NCBI GenBank assembly: GCA_902651635.1
Contig: CACRSC010000029.1
Location: 263,022 to 327,021 of the forward strand
Length of the DNA: 64,000 nucleotides
Reading direction: 5' to 3'
DNA from: Mastigamoeba balamuthi
Taxonomy: Eukaryota; Evosea; Mastigamoebida; Mastigamoebidae
In this document: in pieces, positions 53,863 to 63,759 of the stretch
Layout: each line of letters opens with the position of its first letter
How positions within the stretch are numbered: position 1 is the first letter of the stretch
Program-made: the position numbers and the translations under genes
Notes under the pieces: model-generated
What the model saw: the letters and a program-made list of their open reading frames with translations, nothing else
Told to the model about the DNA's origin: nothing
Database searches by the model: none

Positions 53863-54292
53863 TGTTGCGGCGCGTAGCGAAGGCTTGTGTAGTGGTGCGT
53901 AGCGAATGGTCGAACTACGCACCGCTACGCAGGCCTTCGCTATGCGCCACTACGTAAGGTCCGCTACAGTGCGTAGCGGAGGGTGCGTAGCGGCGCGTAG
54001 TTCTACCATCTGCTACGCACCGCTACGCAGGCCTTCGCTACGCGCCGCTACGTACGGTCCGCTACAGTGCGTAGCGGAGGATGCGTAGCGGAGGATGCGT
54101 AGCGGCGCGTAGTTCTACCATCCGCTACGCACCGCTACGCAGTCTGCCGCTACGTGCCACTACGCAGGGTCTGCTACACTGCGTAGCGGAGGGTGTGTAG
54201 CGGCGCGTAGTTCTACCATCCGCTACGCACCGCTACACAGTCTGCCGCTACGCGCTGCTACGCAGGGTCCGCTACAGTATGTAGCGGAACCA
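53863..54292. repeat. Palindromic GCTACGCAC array 1
   Basis: About 430 nt of direct and inverted copies of CCGCTACGCAC, GTGCGTAGCGG and the hairpin CCGCTACAGTGCGTAGCGG. Higher-order units of roughly 110 nt recur about four times with drift. The density of inverted copies suggests many hairpins or dimer binding sites, as in subterminal transposase-binding repeats. Confidence 0.9.
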
Positions 54293-54466
54293 TTTACTAC
54301 AGGCTAGGCTGTCCCCCTCCCTGGCTGTCCCCCTCCCTGAATCAATTGTAATACATATGAAATGAAATTGAATCGACAATCATTGTTTTTGGTGTCTGCG
54401 TGAGAGAGGAAGCAGGCAGCTTCAATCTGGGGGGAAGAGTCTGTTCATAATGAACAGAAAAGGAAT

Positions 54467-55834
54467 TCAGTGTGTGGCGTGGGACCCTGCTGCAGCTGCA
54501 GGAGCTGCTGGAGGAGCAGCTGCTGCAGCTGCAGTCTCGGTACCGGTCTGCTCCATGAGGTCCATGGCCTGGAGGACAGCCTGAGAGCTGGTGCGGGTCG
54601 TGCTGTGCCTGGGTCTCTTCGCCCTTGTTGCGCGTGGGGACTCTGCACGGGATGAGCTCGCCCTGCCCCTCCTGCATAAATTGTTAGTCATCAAAAAGGA
54701 AAGAAAGGGAAGAACTCACGACTCATTGGAGCGCTGGTTCCGCCAGACGGCCTGGATGTGCTCGCAGACCCCCTTGCGAACAGTGGGGTTCTCTGCGAAG
54801 AACGTGACGAACTCGGGAGGCCAGACTGCCTGAATGATTTCGTCAAAGTGCATGTGGGCGTTTGTCCTGTTAATGGTTAGTTATTAGTTAGTATTAGAAA
54901 AACAATTGTAATGGAAAACGCACTTCCACTCGGGATGGTCCTTGAACAGTGGGGCGTAGTTGGCCTTTGTCCACTGCTCTATCTGCGCAACAATGGGCCG
55001 AGCCATTATTGCAGACAGAGCACTGGAGAAAGGGCCACTCTCGGGAGGGAGGTTGCCCAATCCAGGGACTGTGTAAGCAATAAGTGTCAACCTCAGAAAA
55101 AAAAGGGCACGTACCGGGAATGCTGCACATGATCTTCTCCCTGAGGGTCAGGTCCCTTGCCTGCCTGCTGGAGTCCACGCTCTGCTGCAGCACGTCCAAC
55201 CTTTTTGGTTGAAATATTAATGTTAGAGTGATTTTAAGAGAAAATGAAGAGAGAAGGGGCCTACCGGTTTATCAGTTCACGGAACGTAGCGGCATTGAGT
55301 ATCTGCAGGCCCTTGATGCCTGCCCTGACGTCTCCAAACGTGCAGGGCTGGGCTGCGTGCTCCGAAGACGGCTCGAGGTTGAAGGGGGCCAGCAGCTCAC
55401 GTGCCCTTCCCATCATGTTCGCGATGTGCTGCTGCTCCTCTGCCGCTGCACGTTCCTCTGCTTCTGCTTCATCGTGTGTCCTGGTGGGCACCCCCCTGTA
55501 CTCCTCGCTGCTGACCTGGCGCTCCTCATCACTGGAGAGATCGGGCTCGCTGGCTGACGCAGCACAAGCAGCACCTCCTATATGTTTAAGGAAAAAGTGT
55601 TAGAGGGGGAAAGAGTCACAGGGTTCTACGTACCTCCCGTCGCAGACATTGCCTCGGGTTCAAGGACAGGGGGTGGCGGGATGATGGTGATGATAGGCCC
55701 AGTGCAGCCCTTGGTCCTCTGTTTCTTGTCCTTCTTCTTCTTCTTCTTGCTCTCTGCTGCACGAGAGCTGGTGCTCTGCGCTTTTGGCTTGGGGCGACTC
55801 GTTTTGTGAAGAAGAAAAAGCTCACAAATGACAT
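54467..55834 (-). CDS. Family X protein 1: coiled-coil, Lys/Ala-rich
   Basis: At least six exons with short GT-AG introns. The N-terminal part is basic (SKKKKKKDKKQRTKG), then acidic (EPDLSSDEERQVSSEEYRG). A helical region follows (EEQQHIANMMGRARELLAPF, GIKGLQILNAATFRELINR, LDVLQQSVDSSRQARDLTLR). The conserved core is SAIMARPIVAQIEQWTK and EIIQAVWPPEFVTFFAENPT. The C-terminus is basic then poly-Ala. It ends at 54467. The start near 55834 is uncertain. A relative occurs in copy A, with the core best conserved, so that region was probably under selection. It could bind DNA through its basic segments; the family is unknown. Confidence 0.6.
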
Positions 55835-55872
55835 CAGAGGAATTAGTGTTAGAGCAGGAGAAATCGGTTTAT

Positions 55873-56270
55873 ACTTCTGCTGCAGTGCATAGCGGACCCT
55901 TCGCTACGCACTGTAGCGGCACTTTGTGCGTAGCAGCGCGTAGCGGAACACACTATAGCGTGTTCCGCTATGCACCACTACATTTTTACTTCTGCTACAG
56001 TGCGTAGCGGACCCTTCACTATGCACTGTAGCGGCACTCCATGCATAGCAGCACGTAGCGGAATGCGCTATAGTGCGTTCTGCTATGCGCTGCTACATCA
56101 ATACTTCCGCTACAGTGCATAGCGGACCCTTTGCTATGCACTGTAGCGGCACTCCGTGCGTAGCAGCACATAGTGGAATGCACTATAGCGCGTTCCGCTA
56201 TGCGCCACTACATTGATACTTCCGCTACAGTGTGTAGCGAAGGGTCCGCTACGCACTGTAGCGGATGCAT
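55873..56270. repeat. Palindromic GCTACGCAC array 2
   Basis: About 400 nt lying between the divergently transcribed genes 1 and 2 of family X, so it also occupies their promoter region. Units such as TGTAGCGGCACTCCGTGCGTA recur about every 118 nt, with inverted halves (CGCTATAGTGCG). Confidence 0.9.
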
Positions 56271-56340
56271 GACACACCACAACAGTAGATTTTCGTTGGA
56301 GGTTTATATCATCTCACACCAAATCCTTGCGCGCGGGTTC

Positions 56341-57662
56341 ATGAGGGACTCTGCACCTTCAGGTGCCGTACCTGCTGTCCATGCCACAGCACCGGCACCA
56401 GCAGCAGCACCAGGACCAATGGAATCCAGCCACCACTACCTCGTCACCCACGGTCCACTGTGCTTATTAATACCTTTCATTGGAGTCTCTGTACTGACAC
56501 TGAGGTATACAGCGCCGAGCTTCTTTCGAAGGAAGACGAGGAGCTGATTAGCTCCTCCACAACCTTCTCATACAGGGCTGAAATGGCAGCCCTTCTGAGT
56601 GCTGGAGAGAGTTCAGCAGAGAGATCCAGCAATGTTCCCAAGTGAGTTCTTATGATGTTCCCCCACTAACAATACCCACCAATAGGGAAAAAAAGGGACA
56701 CAGACCCCCGTTCTATCTGCTGTGCCGGAACAGCAGCTGTCAAACGAATCAGCCAGGAGGACCTCAGGTGGCGAGGGACGCAGCACGGTACGTTTATTTG
56801 TAACATGATTATCTAACATAATGATCAGGCCATGGGCCTGCTTTGCATGTGGCAAAGTACTGTGCCGCATGTGTGAGTGTGGTGAGCCTATCATTGCAGG
56901 CAGCATTGCTAGGCATAGACGAGTTATCTGTCCAGCAGCAACAGACGTCATTGTTGTTGCTGAGACAGATTGGTTCACCAAGAGAAAGCCATACAGGAAC
57001 ACTCTGCGCTACATGATAGGGTTCAACAACCCTGCCCAGTGCCACAACTGTGTGCTGTGGTGTATTCCCTTTCAGGGTATGACTGTTCTGTTATTTATCA
57101 GTTATCGTTGTGCTACATCTAATATTTATATACAGGAATCACGGAGACAATGAACAGGATCGAGAAGGAGTTTGGAGAACAGCATCAGAGCCGAATCACA
57201 GTTATGATTATCAGTGGGCACGGCAATATCAAGGAGTCCTCCCTCCAGTACAGCACTCCAGCAGGCAGTGTGCACACAGTCCCGTTCAGGAGGATTGCAG
57301 AGGTATTCCTTCCCGTTGTCTCCAAGGGCTTGCTTCTGTCTTCCTGCGGATCGATGGAGGACCCCAAGATGTACGACGGGGTTTACACAGGAAATGCGTG
57401 GCTGGCTGGGCACACCAACGTCAAGGTCAGGAGGTCAGCAGCAGATGGCACATTGTACGAGTACTCGTACGGTGTGCAGTGGACTCCCAGTGCACTGGAG
57501 GAGATCAGCCTCATCAGTGACACGTTAGGCACAACAAGTCCAGCATTCCCCCCTGGAAGAGTCAGCAGGCGGCGCCTTCCCCCTGGAATTGCCTCTGTCG
57601 TTGGAGAGCATCTCCAGCTGCGCACTTTCACCTCCTCTTCCTCTGCAAAGAACAGGAAATAG
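56341..57662 (+). CDS. Family X protein 2: Zn-cluster protein with caspase-like His/Cys dyad
   Basis: Five exons are inferred: 56341-56459, 56486-56641, 56686-56787, then from 56829, and from about 57136 to 57662. All phases agree; the first intron is only 26 nt. The N-terminus is Ala/Pro-rich. A cysteine cluster follows (CFACGKVLCRMCECGEP, with ARHRRVIC), likely binding zinc, plus QCHNCVLWC. Then ITVMIISGHGNIKESS and, 45 residues later, FLPVVSKGLLLSSCGSMEDP give a strand-His-Gly and strand-Cys arrangement like caspase/metacaspase/CHAT peptidases. The C-terminus is basic. An inverted copy of its first exons lies at 62.9-63.4 kb, with the same 26-nt intron. Peptidase activity is an inference from two motifs. 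Confidence 0.6.
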
Positions 57663-57701
57663 AAAGCCAGTTTTACAAACATTTCCCCCTTTCTTTGTTC
57701 T

Positions 57702-60678
57702 TCATTTCTGGATGTGGCGATTGGGAATGATATAGAAAGCCCCACTCTGCAGTTTGGCACAGCTACCAGATTCAAAGGGAACAGTCTTCCAAGCAACTCG
57801 ATGAATGCTGGAGAACCTCCACACAACTTGGGTTGAGCTCCTGTACATCATGGGAAACGGTTCTCCCAGACGAGTCCTTGCAGGCACCTTGAGCACCAGA
57901 ACACTGACTGTCCCATTCTGTCTGGCTTCCGAGCCATGAACAGACTTTATCTCCCCGAATTCGAAGACATCCTTCATCAGTGGCTCGTGATTCTCTGACC
58001 ATTTCCTGTCTTCATACGGGAGGAGCCTGACAGCAATTGCTCCTTCCACAAGAGGCAGACTGTAGTACAGGCACTTGTACCACGTTGCCTTCTTGGGCTC
58101 TGAGACAATGGAGTTGGCTGCCATCAAGTGCTGCATGCCCTTTGTGCTTCTGCCCTGCTGGACATCTGCTAGACTGTGCAGAGTACTGGCCGTATGCATC
58201 CAGGTTCCATAAAGCTCTGGATTGCACGTGTTCCTCGACGCTGTCTTTGCAATGACACCCTGTATGTACTCCAGTGTCTGGGCACAAACAACTGGCAGCG
58301 GTCCAAACCTGTCTATGTTGTCGGAAAAGTGGCAAGGGAGGTGGTTGTAGTATAAGGGCCTGTAAGGGCCATACTCTGGATGTCTTTTCCTCTCTGTGCC
58401 ACCATCCTCTGCTTTCTCTGGACAGATTTTCTGCAGTTGCTCCAGCTGTTTCTTTCCCATGATGTCCAGCAGCACCTTCCACCACTTGACTGAGATGGTC
58501 CCACTCGTCAGCAGTGAGTGCACTGTCCCTGTCAGGCGCATATATTCCAGCCACTCATCCGGGACCAGTCCCCACAGCAGTATCTGGGCCACAGCAGCAA
58601 AGTTGAAGTACTCATAGCACCTCCACGACTCAAACACCATGACTGGTCTGGGGGCCATGCTGCTTCTGAGCTCCTTCCTGAGGCACACAATCCTGTTTCC
58701 CAGAATTCTCCTTCCTATCTCGTCCATGACACTGCTGCTCTGCATCAAAGCTGCAAGGACTGGCTTCATGTCCCATGGCAGTTTATGCATCGGCTCTCTC
58801 GGCTGGCACAGGAAGGGATTCTCTATGTAGAAGAACGTGGGATTGCAGATAGCTGTCATGGTCAGAGCGACTTCATCCAGGGCTGCTTGTGCAGCCACCA
58901 CAGTAGGGGCCTTTGCTGCCTTCTCTATCGACCTTCTGGATAGCACAATGTCTCTTGGCTTCCACCCACTCAGCTTCAGGTCAGAGAAGTCCTTACGACT
59001 GCTCAGGCAATCTGTGCATGGCCTATCTGACTCTCTTCCTCCCGGGGATTTTACAGAGACGTTCTTGCACTGCTCCATGGTGTCTGCTTGCTGTGACACC
59101 ACAAACGCATAAACCCAACACATTCCACGTTCTCCACACAGCATTCTAACACCAATGCGTGACAGAATCAGGAACTCTGGCAGAAGATCAGCTCTGGCAT
59201 CGTGCATATCATTTGGCAGTCCATACAGCTCCCCCACCAACAGCTGGGTCATGGGAAGCCCTGCGCAATTCCGTGTCATGTTCAGGATCTTGATGAGCCA
59301 CGACTCTTCGCTTCCCTTGTGAACTTGGGCCTTGTCCTGGTACTCCTGCAGAGCAATGACTATAGGCTCCCCTTCACGCCCCAGTGATTTGTGCAGTGCA
59401 CCTGCCTTTGCACACACTGCCTGAAATCCCGCACTGAAGAAGTACTCATTCACTATGTCTGCCTTGGTCTCCTCTACCTCCTCTGGAGCCCTGACCACAA
59501 TGGTCTCCGCTATGCATGCTATGTTCAGCACGATGTGAAGCCAGCCAATGACACTGTGTAGGGGATGCTTGCTGTGCAGCTTCTTCCCCACAGCCGGTCC
59601 CACCTGCGGTATCACTTCACTGCACTCCTGCTTGATGTAGTTCGAGACTGTGACTGAGGCTCTCTTCTTTCCATTGATGGAGGCCACAACCAGGTCTATC
59701 TGGGCATCGGTCATCTTGCCCTCCAACTTCCACAGTGCAAGGACTTCCCGTGGGATGTGCAGCTGAGGTGCTATGGGCCCTGGGGGTGTGGCCAGAGGCA
59801 GGGCTTCCAGGGGCTGCTGCACCGTTTTCAGCACTGGTCCCAGGTAGTCTCCAGACCCTGGATGTTCTAGGGCCTGATTGTACCTCTCCTCTATGCTGCT
59901 CTCTGCCTCCTGCAGCTCTGCCCTTCTCTCCTGGTACTCTCTCAGTGTCTGCACACTGGTCTGGGGTGCTGTCACACAGTCGTACTTCGGCTCCATTGAG
60001 CACACATGCCTGATGAGGCTCAGCTTCTCCTTCTGCAGTGACAAGCCGTCCTCTCCCTCTTCCACCTCGCTGTTCTCTGATGAGCTGTCCGAGCTTCCCT
60101 CCTGTTCGAGCTGGCTGCCTAGGCACAAGGCAGCTGTTCTCTGCCTGTCTTCTGCCATTTTCCCACAACGACCCTTGTCTCCTTCCAGCTGTGGTGCTTC
60201 CTCTTCATGGGCTGTCCTCGGCTGCTGTTCCTCATCCAGCATGCCCTCCATTGCTGCCTCGGCCACTATGGCAGCAAACTGCCTGGACTGGCTGATGTGG
60301 CTCCACTCTCTCTTTGCTGCTCTTATAATTGTTAATTATGTGATTTGAATTGAATAGTGGTCTCAATAAAATACCTGTGCTGTCCACAACAAACTGGCGT
60401 TTGTTCTCTGCTGCTTTGGCCTGGCTCCAGGCAGCTGCCCTGTCTGCAACGAACAGAGCAGACCATCTGCCTGATGTTGCATTCCATTTCTCGGGGCGAT
60501 GGTGACTGCCCATGTGCCCAGCCCTCTGCAGGTGATACTGCGACGTGTAGTACCTGTCACATGCACTGCAGCGGTATGCCTTGTGCTCCCAGGCAACATC
60601 TCCCTGATGTTGCCTCGACGCCATCAGTGCACAAGGCCCACCTGCTGTGGCTTCCTGAGAACCTGCTTCCATCTGCAT
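57702..60678 (-). CDS. Family X protein 3: C2H2 finger plus long transposase-like region
   Basis: Exon 1 is 60375-60678 and exon 2 57702-60316, joined in frame across a 58-nt intron, for about 970 aa. Exon 1 has a C2H2 finger, YRCSACDRYYTSQYHLQRAG followed by HMGSHH. The long exon has an acidic start and EVLALWKLEGKMTDAQIDLV. The middle has DMHDARADLLPEFLILSRIG, CTDCLSSRKDFSDLKLSGWK and ENPFLCQPREPMHKLPWDMK. The C-terminal third has VPDEWLEYMRLTGTVHSLLT, then LYYNHLPCHFSDNIDRFGPL. The last pattern resembles the C-terminal domain of CACTA and KDZ/Plavaka-type transposon proteins. No complete DDE triad was confirmed. It is apparently intact. Confidence 0.6.
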
Positions 60679-60756
60679 TACTGCTCACCTGTCTGTCCAG
60701 CTAGCACAGCACGCAAATGACATAAACTAAAATAACTATCTGCACTGAATCACATA

Positions 60757-61131
60757 GACTTCCGCTACATGCCGCTACGCAGCCTCCGCTACACACTGTT
60801 GCAACACAGCCTTTCGCTACACTCCGCTACATGAGGGTCCGCTACGTGCCGCTACACAAATCCTCCGCTACATGCCACTACATTTGGGTTCGCTACACGC
60901 CGCTACACTAATCCTTCGCTACATGCCGCTACATTTGGGTCCGCTACGCGCCGCTACACAAATTCTCCACTACATGCCGCTACATTGGGGTCCGCTACGC
61001 GCCGCTACACTAATCCTCCGCTACATGCCGCTACACACCTTCCGCTACATGCCGCTACGCTTTTCTGCTTCCGCTACAGTGCGTAGCGGAGGTCTGTGTA
61101 GTGGCATGTAGCGGAGTTGCTTCCGCTACGG
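60757..61131. repeat. Palindromic GCTACATGCCGCTAC array 3
   Basis: About 375 nt of CCGCTACATGCCGCTAC and GGGTCCGCTACGCGCCGCTAC units. Here the units are mostly in one orientation, and inverted forms (GTAGCGGAG) appear only at the outer end. It differs in phase and motif mix from arrays 1 and 2. Confidence 0.9.
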
Positions 61132-61623
61132 AACGTAAACGTGATCGATGTGTAATGGGTGGGAATTCCCATCAAAAGGGTCAAAATCGTTACAAATGAT
61201 TAATAGTACATTCCCTTAATATCAGAAGCTCTTGGATGCATTTGAAGCACGATTTCACAGAAATTTTTCAAATCAAGTGATTTGCAACAAAGATGATAGG
61301 TGCTGGCATATGTGCTGGGTGAAATGCTGGTGGCACAGCTCGGCCATCAACTATGCTGGCAGCACAGTGTTTGTGCCAGCATATATGACAGTGTATGAGT
61401 CAGCATGAAAAGTGTCAGTAGTTTTGTGGTCAATGGTAATTAATAGGGCATTCAAAGCAGACACAGTGACTTTCATTTGTAATGGTGATGGTCTCGAGAA
61501 TGACAGCCCTGTGAATCGGATGCAAGCCACCAACAATCCATAAACTGAGGAACTGGGCAGTCATAACCCTTTACTGATGGTGTCAAGTGGCATAGAACAG
61601 CTGTGGACAGAGCTGCAGGAGCC
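61132..61623. other. Spacer with TGCTGGCA repeats of family Y
   Basis: About 490 nt without coding content. 61,301-61,407 holds several TGCTGGCAYA and inverted TGTGCCAGCATA copies like those at 62.6 and 63.7 kb, probably one end of a family Y element. Confidence 0.5.
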
Positions 61624-62541
61624 CTATGAACTCCAGAGACCTTCCAGCACGTACGTGGCCCTCATGTAGCAGTAGGGCAGCCCATAGTGCAGGCAGAAGC
61701 ACAGAAGACTCCAGGGATGAGAGGGAATGCCCAGACACTGGGCAAGACAGTTGATCAACATCAGAACTGTGGGGTCATAGCTCGCATGGGACGTGACAGT
61801 CTGCAGCACCCATGGCAGCAGGGCAGAGACCAGAAGCACAATTGTGTCATCCAGCTGAATGAAGTTTTTGAGCATGTCCTTTGTCTTCCTTGCGACCCAG
61901 GAAAGCCAGAGTTGGGGTAATGAGACAGTCCCACATCTCCCTGATAGCAAAGGCCATTGTCTTCATCTGGTGCCAGCCAGCCAGTGACGGGATGATTGTA
62001 CTGTGCAATGGGCTGTCTTCCTGGTCATGCATTCGCCAAGGCTTGGAGAACACCTGCTGGTCACCCTCGAACACCAGCATCAGGGGCAGCTGGGCACCAA
62101 TGCCTCCTGTGGCCACTCCCATGTGGGTCTTCTCCACGAAACGGACCATGTCCGTATGAGAGGCAGTCTGTGCAGACTCTGTGCTGCCACCAGTCCACAT
62201 CTGGCAGCTGATGAGTGTGGCCAGATGCCTGTTGCAGCTCTCCATAGGAGGAACTGACAGAGGGCACCCCATCTGGTGCAGTACATCCCCCAGAAGAAAG
62301 CCCGATGAAAAAACCTCTCCCAGCACCTCCTTAACAGGTCGTGGGCATGACAGAGAGCTGTCAGACAGAGACATCCACGCAAATGTGCAGGTGCTACACT
62401 CAAGAGGCAGGACATGGAAGTGTGGCACCAGTGGGAAGTAGTTGCACACAACTCCATGGTTTGCTGCACGTCATCAGGTGGCTGTTGTGAGGGCAGAACA
62501 CCCCTGGGCAGTACATTGGGAAGTACCACACCCTCCAACAA
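61624..62541 (-). pseudogene. Family Y transposase-like fragment (DUF6589/KDZ-like GDQ...WH region)
   Basis: The minus strand encodes LPLMLVFEGDQQVFSKPWRM, HDQEDSPLHSTIIPSLAGWH and QMKTMAFAIREMWDCLI. The GDQ followed about 30 residues later by GWH matches the pattern of transposon-derived DUF6589 proteins in fungi and other eukaryotes. Upstream parts (CNYFPLVPHFHVLPLECSTC, HLATLISCQMWTG) and downstream parts belong to the same gene. The reading frame is not continuous, so it looks broken. A second copy of the GDQ segment lies in the opposite direction at 63.8-64.0 kb. Confidence 0.5.
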
Positions 62542-62592
62542 AAACCAGGCAGGTCAGTATGTTGCTGGATGCAAAGTGAGATTCCAGAACAT

Positions 62593-62705
62593 GCTCTATG
62601 CTGGCATAGCATGTGCTGCCGGCATAAAATTATGTGCCACTGGTACATAATTATGTGCTGCCAGCATATAATATGTGCTGTCAGCATACAATTATATGCT
62701 GCCAG
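62593..62705. repeat. TGCTGYCAGCATA tandem repeats
   Basis: Four to five imperfect units of about 25 nt (ATTATGTGCTGCCAGCATA and variants). Each is itself partly palindromic (TGCTG...CAGCA). Related units lie at 61.3 and 63.7 kb. Confidence 0.8.
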
Positions 62706-62739
62706 TCGTTTGGATACACCCTTTGGATATAGATATTTC

Positions 62740-63375
62740 TCAGAAAATTTTGCCATGCATATGTGGCAGAGGGCAATCAAAGGAGGGCTGCGCCAGGTCG
62801 AGAGGTGCAAGTCCATCACGGAGCTCATTGCAGAGGCAAGGCCCAAGGTCACCCGCATCACCCAGAACAGGTGCCGCTGCCAGGACGAGGGCTGGGTGGA
62901 CATGTTCTTCCCTGTTGGTGGGTATTGTTAGTGGGGGAACATCAAAAGAACTCACTTGGGGACATTGCTGGATCTCTCTGTTGAACTCTCTTCAGCACTG
63001 AGAAGGGCCATCATTTCAGCCCTGTACGAGAAGGTTGTGGAGGAGCTAATCAGCTCCTCATCCTCCTTCGAAAGAAGCTCAGCGCTGTATACCTCAGTGT
63101 CAGTAAAGAGACTGCAATAAAAGATATTAAGAAGCACAGTGGACCTTGGGTGACGGGGTAGTGGTGGCTGGATTCCATTGGTCCTGGTGCTGCTGCTGGT
63201 GCTGTGGCATGGACAGCAGGTATGGCACCTGAAGGTGCAGAGTACTTCATGAACCCACGTGCAACGAATTTGTGTGGGATGATATGAACCTCCAACAGAA
63301 ATCTACTGTTGTGGGGATATGCATCTGCGACAGTACGTAGCAGACCCTTCACTATGCACTGTAGCGGCACTATTT
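62740..63375 (-). mobile_element. Inverted fragment of family X (5' part of protein-2 gene)
   Basis: The minus strand matches copy B 56,280-56,690: APSGAIPAVHATAPAAAPGP, then the 26-nt intron, then TDTEVYSAELLSKEDEELIS and SSNVPK with the next intron donor. Beyond that exon the sequence departs from copy B, so the fragment was joined to other DNA. Fossil fragment. Confidence 0.75.
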
Positions 63376-63412
63376 GCGTAGCAGTGCATAGCAGAATGCA
63401 CTACAGCGCATT
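63328..63412. repeat. Short palindromic array remnant (family X array 2 type)
   Basis: TGTAGCGGCACTATTTGCGTA with ACTATGCACTGTAGCGG, at the same position relative to the protein-2 fragment as array 2 in copy B, inverted. It is truncated to about one unit. Confidence 0.75.
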
Positions 63413-63654
63413 GGGCTAGACAAGGCCCAACACAAGCAGGCCATGCTGCTGCAGAAACACTGTGTGCAAGTTGCAGATAACCTTCAGGTGGCTGTTGGTT
63501 GCGGTTTCCAGTGTCTGGACAGACATGCCACGATGCTGCATGGCGTGGTGTGGGGAGAAATAGTACCCAATGACGACTACCTCCAGACTGTGCAGTTGGA
63601 CACACTCTACACTCTTGCAGTACGGTTTTTTCCCACTTTGATATATGACTTGTG

Positions 63655-63759
63655 ATATCTGCCGCCAGCACATAGCTATCAGCCACTGGCACATAGCTAT
63701 CTGCCACTGGCACATAGCTATCTGCTGCTGGCACATGCTATCTGCCAGTGAGAGCATGT
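63655..63759. repeat. ATCTGCCACTGGCACATAGCT tandem repeat
   Basis: About five units of 20-23 nt with small changes. GCCACTGGC is self-complementary. The motif GCTGGCACATA links it with the repeats at 61.3 and 62.6 kb, so these may be subterminal repeats of family Y. Confidence 0.85.

Larger units (their letters stand above)
53863..61131. mobile_element. Family X element, fuller copy B (unclassified DNA element)
   Basis: Three genes (54467-55834 minus, 56341-57662 plus, 57702-60678 minus) sit between and around three arrays of short palindromic GCTACGCAC repeats at 53863-54292, 55873-56270 and 60757-61131. Another partial family X copy lies at 49.7-53.5 kb and an inverted fragment at 62.9-63.4 kb, so the unit has been duplicated. 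Exact termini and target duplication were not found; the outer arrays are taken as limits. The long gene has weak CACTA/KDZ-like character. No reverse transcriptase, integrase, capsid or B-family polymerase was seen. Confidence 0.6.

Noticed and set aside
53863-61131. CRISPR array
   Set aside because: Units are palindromic, contiguous and variable, without unique spacers, and the DNA is eukaryotic.
53863-61131. Polinton or other virus-like element
   Set aside because: No B-family polymerase, integrase, packaging ATPase or capsid-like protein was recognised in any frame.
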